Source of the DNA: Tetradesmus obliquus | Taxonomy: Eukaryota; Chlorophyta; Chlorophyceae; Sphaeropleales; Scenedesmaceae | Length of the DNA: 64,000 bases | Reading direction: 5' to 3' | Assembly (NCBI GenBank): GCA_030272155.1 | Contig: CP126195.1 | Location: forward strand, 6,059,001 to 6,123,000 | The notes under the pieces: model-generated | Told to the model about the DNA's origin: nothing | Databases searched by the model: none | The model's input: the letters and a program-made list of their open reading frames with translations, nothing else | Part shown: piece after piece, positions 63,001 to 64,000 of the stretch | Layout of the letters: each line of letters starts with the position of its first letter | Position numbering within the stretch: position 1 is the stretch's first letter | Made by a program: the position numbers and the translations under genes

Positions 63001-63766
63001 GCGCCTGCATGTCAACAGCAAGCAGTGCGACCTCTGCAAAATTGCCAACCGCTGCTTGGAGTGTGCTGCTGCAATGATGATGGTCTGAGCATGGCACCGT
63101 TGGCATGTCAAGCATGACCACGCCTGTCATGGCTTGTTGCTGCTACAGGATTGACACACAAGCATGCACATCTGCAAGTAGTAGAATCACTCTCCCCACA
63201 CCCACACACACCCGCAGTCTTGCCACATAGCAACCCGCCCAGCAGCTGCACAGCGCACACACATTTGCACCCAGCAACTGCACACACCTGTGCACGATCC
63301 AGCCCTCACACAAACAATCGCACATATCAACTCCCACCCGATGCCTCTGTGCGCATAGTTGCAAGCACACACTCACGCACCCATGCAGCCACGCACGCAC
63401 ACAGGGTACTCAATCCAAGCGTGGTGTGGCTCCCGCACAGCAGGATGCCGGTTCGACGACAGCTTCAGCCCATTGCTTGCATGCTGAATATGTAAACTTG
63501 ATCCACTTGCTCTGCAAACTCTATGTTAACACACCTGGCTCCGGCACCTCCTCTTCATCATCATCCTGCCCTTCCACAACACGCCTGGCAGCATTGGCAG
63601 CAGCAGCATCGCCATCATCTTCCTCGTCCCAAGATCTGCTGGCCATCCCATCCGCATCAGCGTCAGCGTCCTCGCTGTCTGCCATGGCTCTCAGTAGGTC
63701 CAGGTGGGCTGCTGCTGCAGCCGGCCAGGCGCCTAGCTCACCCAGGCACGCGCGCGTGCCACGCAC
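39494..63766 (-). CDS. Dicer-like ribonuclease III (5' end beyond the window)
   Basis: Exons (5' to 3'): 63766-63535, 62816-62714, 62354-62089, 61289-61126, 60815-60615, 60442-60314, 59936-59790, 59241-59090, 58733-58515, 46343-46247, 45813-45669, 45266-44778, 44486-44382, 43696-42098, 41889-41406, 40994-40709, 40172-39494; about 1,800 codons. Domains: helicase C-half (IVFVKTK, VLIATNVGNEGMDF, ARGRARKRGSKYCWLV), dimerisation domain (GYCAKLPGSDR, IYLPSNSG, HSNSKTAKNAAAL), PAZ-like part (HAEYFKQRYNVTG), RNase IIIa (GLEFLGDVVLKFL, RLADGVEALIGAVYL) and RNase IIIb (RLEFLGDALLDL, VVADLVESTIGAVYVDS) with all acidic catalytic residues. Dicers cut long dsRNA into small RNAs for silencing. No dsRBD follows RNase IIIb. 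Long Gln, Ala and Ser runs inflate it. The junction after 45669 is uncertain (phase 1; it needs an acceptor near 45330 or a donor at 45733). The N-terminal DExD part should lie to the right of the window. Confidence 0.9.
40200..40280. repeat. CATTG-rich microsatellite in a Dicer intron
   Basis: CATTG units repeat, with CATCG, CACTG and CATGG variants, in the intron 40173-40708. It appears to be non-coding. Confidence 0.85.
40515..40616 (-). repeat. Copy of the RNase IIIb exon 3' end with donor, in the downstream Dicer intron
   Basis: The - strand reads ESLGDALLDLAVSGWLVQ and continues to a GGCAG followed by GTCAGT. This parallels the true exon end at 40709 (EFLGDALLDLAVSGWLMQ, then GGCAG and GTGAGG). 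The donor is still plausible. Flanking intron sequence is duplicated too, giving a unit near 200 bp. Confidence 0.9.
44255..44381 (-). repeat. Tandem copy of the 3' edge of a short Dicer exon plus donor
   Basis: The 105-nt exon ends at 44382 with AGCAGCAAG then GTGAGGC. About 85 bp downstream the intron has AGTAGCAGG then GTGAGGC, and the surrounding intron sequence (CAGTGCT, GCCACCA, CACATCAC) is repeated with it. Only about the last 10 nt of the exon are included. Confidence 0.75.
45475..45540 (-). repeat. Copy of a Dicer dimerisation-domain exon 3' end plus donor
   Basis: CAGCCCAGCTGG and CAGCAGCAGGCGCG appear on the - strand both at the exon end (45669-45710, followed by GTGGGT) and at 45485-45530 (followed by GTGAGC). 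The intronic copy has the better donor, which may explain the unclear splicing of this exon. Confidence 0.75.
46569..46639 (-). tRNA. tRNA-Gly (GCC), copy 2
   Basis: All 71 nt are identical to the gene at 38572-38642, while the flanks differ. It has anticodon GCC and intact A and B boxes. It lies inside the Dicer intron on the same strand as Dicer. A run of T on the - strand about 20 nt past its 3' end could end Pol III transcription. Confidence 0.96.
46757..47513 (+). pseudogene. Truncated A32-like packaging ATPase from a DNA virus or Polinton-like element
   Basis: Open from ATG 46794 to TGA 47511-47513, about 239 residues. Walker A GSLGLGKTT lies near residues 44-52 and Walker B FLFLFDD near 172-178. 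Between and after them are IFYFSPTA, and HLKTSILVCSQ followed by LRANCN, the order seen in poxvirus A32-type genome-packaging ATPases of large DNA viruses, virophages and Polintons. Its codon use is GC-rich and even, without the CAG/CTG bias of all nearby genes, which supports horizontal origin. A (GA)n run at 46758-46777 precedes it. After ANNS the sequence becomes a LINE tail (CTTCTGGGGTGAGTCTCC, also at 54758), so the natural C-terminus is lost. Neighbouring viral genes were not found. It is probably inactive. Confidence 0.72.
47503..47975 (+). mobile_element. LINE 3'-tail fragments, at least two subfamilies in tandem
   Basis: The first tail (47503-47621) matches 54757-54870, including GAGTGACAGCCTGTTTTGCTG and GTTGCAACGTAGTTGCC, and ends at GTGTAACCCCTCTTC. 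A second type follows twice: CGGGTTCTC(A/G)T...ATATGTGAGC, GAAAGAGGGGCAAGTGAC and CCTGTAACAGACCTCTC. No coding sequence is present. Confidence 0.75.
48648..48719 (-). tRNA. tRNA-Asp (GTC)
   Basis: 72 nt on the - strand with acceptor stem GTCGCCG/CGGTGGC (G-U pairs included), A box TAGTATAGTGG, anticodon loop with GTC in CCTGCCTGTCACGCAGG, and B box GGTTCAATTCC. It is close to plant tRNA-Asp. It has no intron and lies inside the Dicer intron. A T-rich stretch just past its 3' end (AAAACC... on the + strand) is a likely terminator. Confidence 0.95.
48850..49640 (+). mobile_element. 5'-truncated LINE copy A (C-terminal ORF end plus 3' UTR)
   Basis: Open sequence to the stop at 49122-49124 encodes WDMVC, AFEHGRR, VLVEQVAVRAAVG, FWDVLADFAATARVPSRY and AWHTVLRGNG. 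The same segments recur in copy C (54100-54380), and a diverged counterpart ends copy B. The 3' UTR (to about 49640) holds the tail blocks ACAGAGGTTTTTC, GAGTGACAGCCCGA, CAGTGTAACCCC and a CT run, with TGTAA poly(A)-type motifs. It starts about 130 bp on the 5' side of the tRNA-Asp. Confidence 0.75.
49641..51270 (+). mobile_element. 5'-truncated LINE copy B with longest surviving ORF
   Basis: One frame is open from 49650 to the stop at 50694-50696. It encodes the C-terminal part of a non-LTR retrotransposon ORF2. After AYWRLVMDGLPTSERM comes a zf-RVT-type finger (CMCGAACPG, then HHFWECPVAVAV), as found downstream of the reverse transcriptase in L1-like elements. A Gln-rich insert and an RFWELLADFVA motif follow. 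No RT or endonuclease domain remains. The 3' UTR to about 51270 matches 57820-58260 and ends in a CCTGTAACAGACCTCTTC-type tail. The copy begins directly after the tail of copy A. Confidence 0.72.
51271..51890 (+). repeat. Cluster of stacked LINE 3' tails
   Basis: Two tail types recur head-to-tail. One has GGCTTGCTATCGGGTTCTCA through CTGTAACAGGCCTCTTC (51365-51475 and 51785-51885). The other has GTTGCAACG(T/C)AGTTGCC through GTGTAACCCCTCTTCTTC (51482-51525, 51630-51670, 51690-51733, and partially 51745-51775). Each ends in TGTAA plus a CT-rich stretch, and none has coding sequence. Confidence 0.85.
53207..53338 (+). repeat. 45-bp tandem repeat, three copies
   Basis: Units start at 53207, 53252 and 53297 with GCCTGGCAGG followed by AGCCGACCC or a variant. 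The period is a multiple of three and one frame stays open with a 15-residue unit, but no protein family is recognised. Confidence 0.85.
53800..53880 (+). other. tRNA T-arm-like sequence followed by T8 tract
   Basis: GGGGGTTCAACTCCCCC folds as a perfect T-arm with the B-box-like core GGTTCAACTCC. It is followed 5 nt later by a run of T interrupted only slightly (TTATTTTTTTGG), a Pol III-type terminator. I cannot complete a cloverleaf or place a convincing A box, so a tRNA-derived SINE fragment or a chance match are both possible. Confidence 0.3.
55571..55641 (-). tRNA. tRNA-Gly (GCC), copy 3
   Basis: Identical over all 71 nt to the genes at 38572 and 46569. It lies in the Dicer intron on the Dicer strand. 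TTTT occurs on the - strand about 12 nt past the 3' end, a suitable Pol III stop. Confidence 0.96.
55740..56020 (+). other. Compositionally atypical segment of unknown origin
   Basis: Base use differs from the surroundings: few TGC/CAG runs, more CG dinucleotides, and a repeated CTCGAGGCCGG (55742 and 55905). One frame is open from about 55790 to a stop near 56012-56014, with motifs such as LNKPLYNPPY and GGQHDLISETAL. I do not recognise it. By analogy with the nearby ATPase fragment it may be part of a viral or Polinton-like gene. Confidence 0.35.
56021..57819. other. Dicer-intron sequence, no feature recognised
   Basis: TGC-rich sequence like the rest of the intron. A frame is open on the + strand from 56106 to 56492 but shows no known motif or splice context. 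GGTAGGAGTGGTTTT(C/T)TT occurs twice near 57340-57400. Confidence 0.4.
57820..58260 (+). mobile_element. LINE 3'-UTR fragment of the copy-B type
   Basis: It parallels 50845-51240 throughout: GCAGCA(G/-)CCCCTTAGTTTG, GTGTACA, ATCATGCC/GTCATGCC, CTCGCTTGCTGTTT, TGCACTGCATGTAC and TGATACGTGA. It has no coding part and ends in a CT-rich run near 58260. It is the mobile fragment nearest to the Dicer exon ending at 58515. Confidence 0.7.
61560..61970. other. Compositionally atypical island in a Dicer intron
   Basis: About 400 bp between the Dicer exons at 61289 and 62089 lack the TGC/CAG texture and are rich in CG and mixed words. It includes a 10-bp hairpin GCCCAAGATA/TATCTTGGGC (61667-61692) and a T7 run. 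A - strand frame is open for 106 codons but has no recognised motif. An organellar (NUMT/NUPT) or viral insert is possible. Confidence 0.4.
62874..62985 (-). pseudogene. Decayed copy of a Dicer helicase-insert exon
   Basis: The 103-nt exon 62816-62714 encodes GLVDLEIMKRM...IGNAPSKMIAALR. Just upstream in transcription order, 62985-62874 reads GLVDLEIM, then ACG CTG and an in-frame TAA, then KRMGKDMDNIGDAPNMM and ends CTCAG-GTG like the parent donor. The stop and substitutions make it a dead exon duplicate. Confidence 0.85.
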
Positions 63767-64000
63767 CTGCGACCGACAGAGAGCATTTCAGTCAAACTCT
63801 TACTAAGTAAGTAGTAGTTACAGATGCGTGAGGAATGCTAGCGCCGCATTGCTGCAAGTGGGGGATGTGTCAGGTTTGCCCGCTGCAGCTGGAATTGCTG
63901 GATTTGCGTGCACTAGCGTTGTTGCCAGGATCCTGCAACAAGCAGGGAGTGCACCAAAATGGTAGGAGGCGTGGAGGCGCATGAGGTATCCTCATCGCCA
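63767..64000 (-). other. Probable Dicer intron at the window edge
   Basis: On the - strand this precedes the acceptor (GTCGCAG) of the first visible Dicer exon. I see no further exon before the window ends. Confidence 0.45.

Overview
The window looks like nuclear DNA of a green alga, probably Chlorophyceae and possibly Sphaeropleales (the order is an inference). The evidence is intron-rich genes with GT/AG introns of about 0.1-0.5 kb, long CAG/CTG tracts coding for Gln, Ala and Ser runs, TGTAA poly(A)-type signals, a plant-type tandem CCCH zinc-finger protein, a Rubisco-LSMT-like SET protein and a Dicer. Exon models below were built by hand from splice sites, reading phase and paralogue comparison.

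Left part, + strand: two tandem paralogues of a plant XB3/XBAT-like ankyrin-RING ubiquitin ligase (2962-5882 and 10517-13612; six exons each, same phases, four exon lengths identical), then an RR-TZF CCCH RNA-binding protein (16740-19783), then a Gln-rich coiled-coil protein with a CEP95-like CH-domain segment (about 23858-27722). It converges on the - strand genes.

Middle, - strand: a SET-domain protein methyltransferase with an LSMT-like C-terminus (28071-30484) and a 750-residue conserved protein with a UBZ4/RAD18-type finger (31636-37760).

Right part, - strand: a Dicer-like gene from 63766 down to 39494 (17 exons seen; the N-terminal helicase exons lie outside the window). It encodes a helicase C-half, dimerisation domain, PAZ-like region and two RNase III domains, with no dsRBD. 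One of its introns is 12.2 kb (46344-58514). It holds two identical tRNA-Gly(GCC) genes, a tRNA-Asp(GTC), a truncated viral A32-type packaging ATPase and head-to-tail 5'-truncated LINE fragments. A third identical tRNA-Gly lies just beyond the Dicer 3' end.

The most striking pattern is that exon edges, together with their splice site, are tandemly copied into the adjoining intron. I see this in at least three unrelated genes. The extreme case is exon 4 of the UBZ4 gene: its 3' edge plus donor is repeated eight times at about 117 bp, and its 5' edge plus acceptor three times. A second pattern is that all four tRNA genes have foreign or mobile DNA starting about 100-180 bp on their 5' side.
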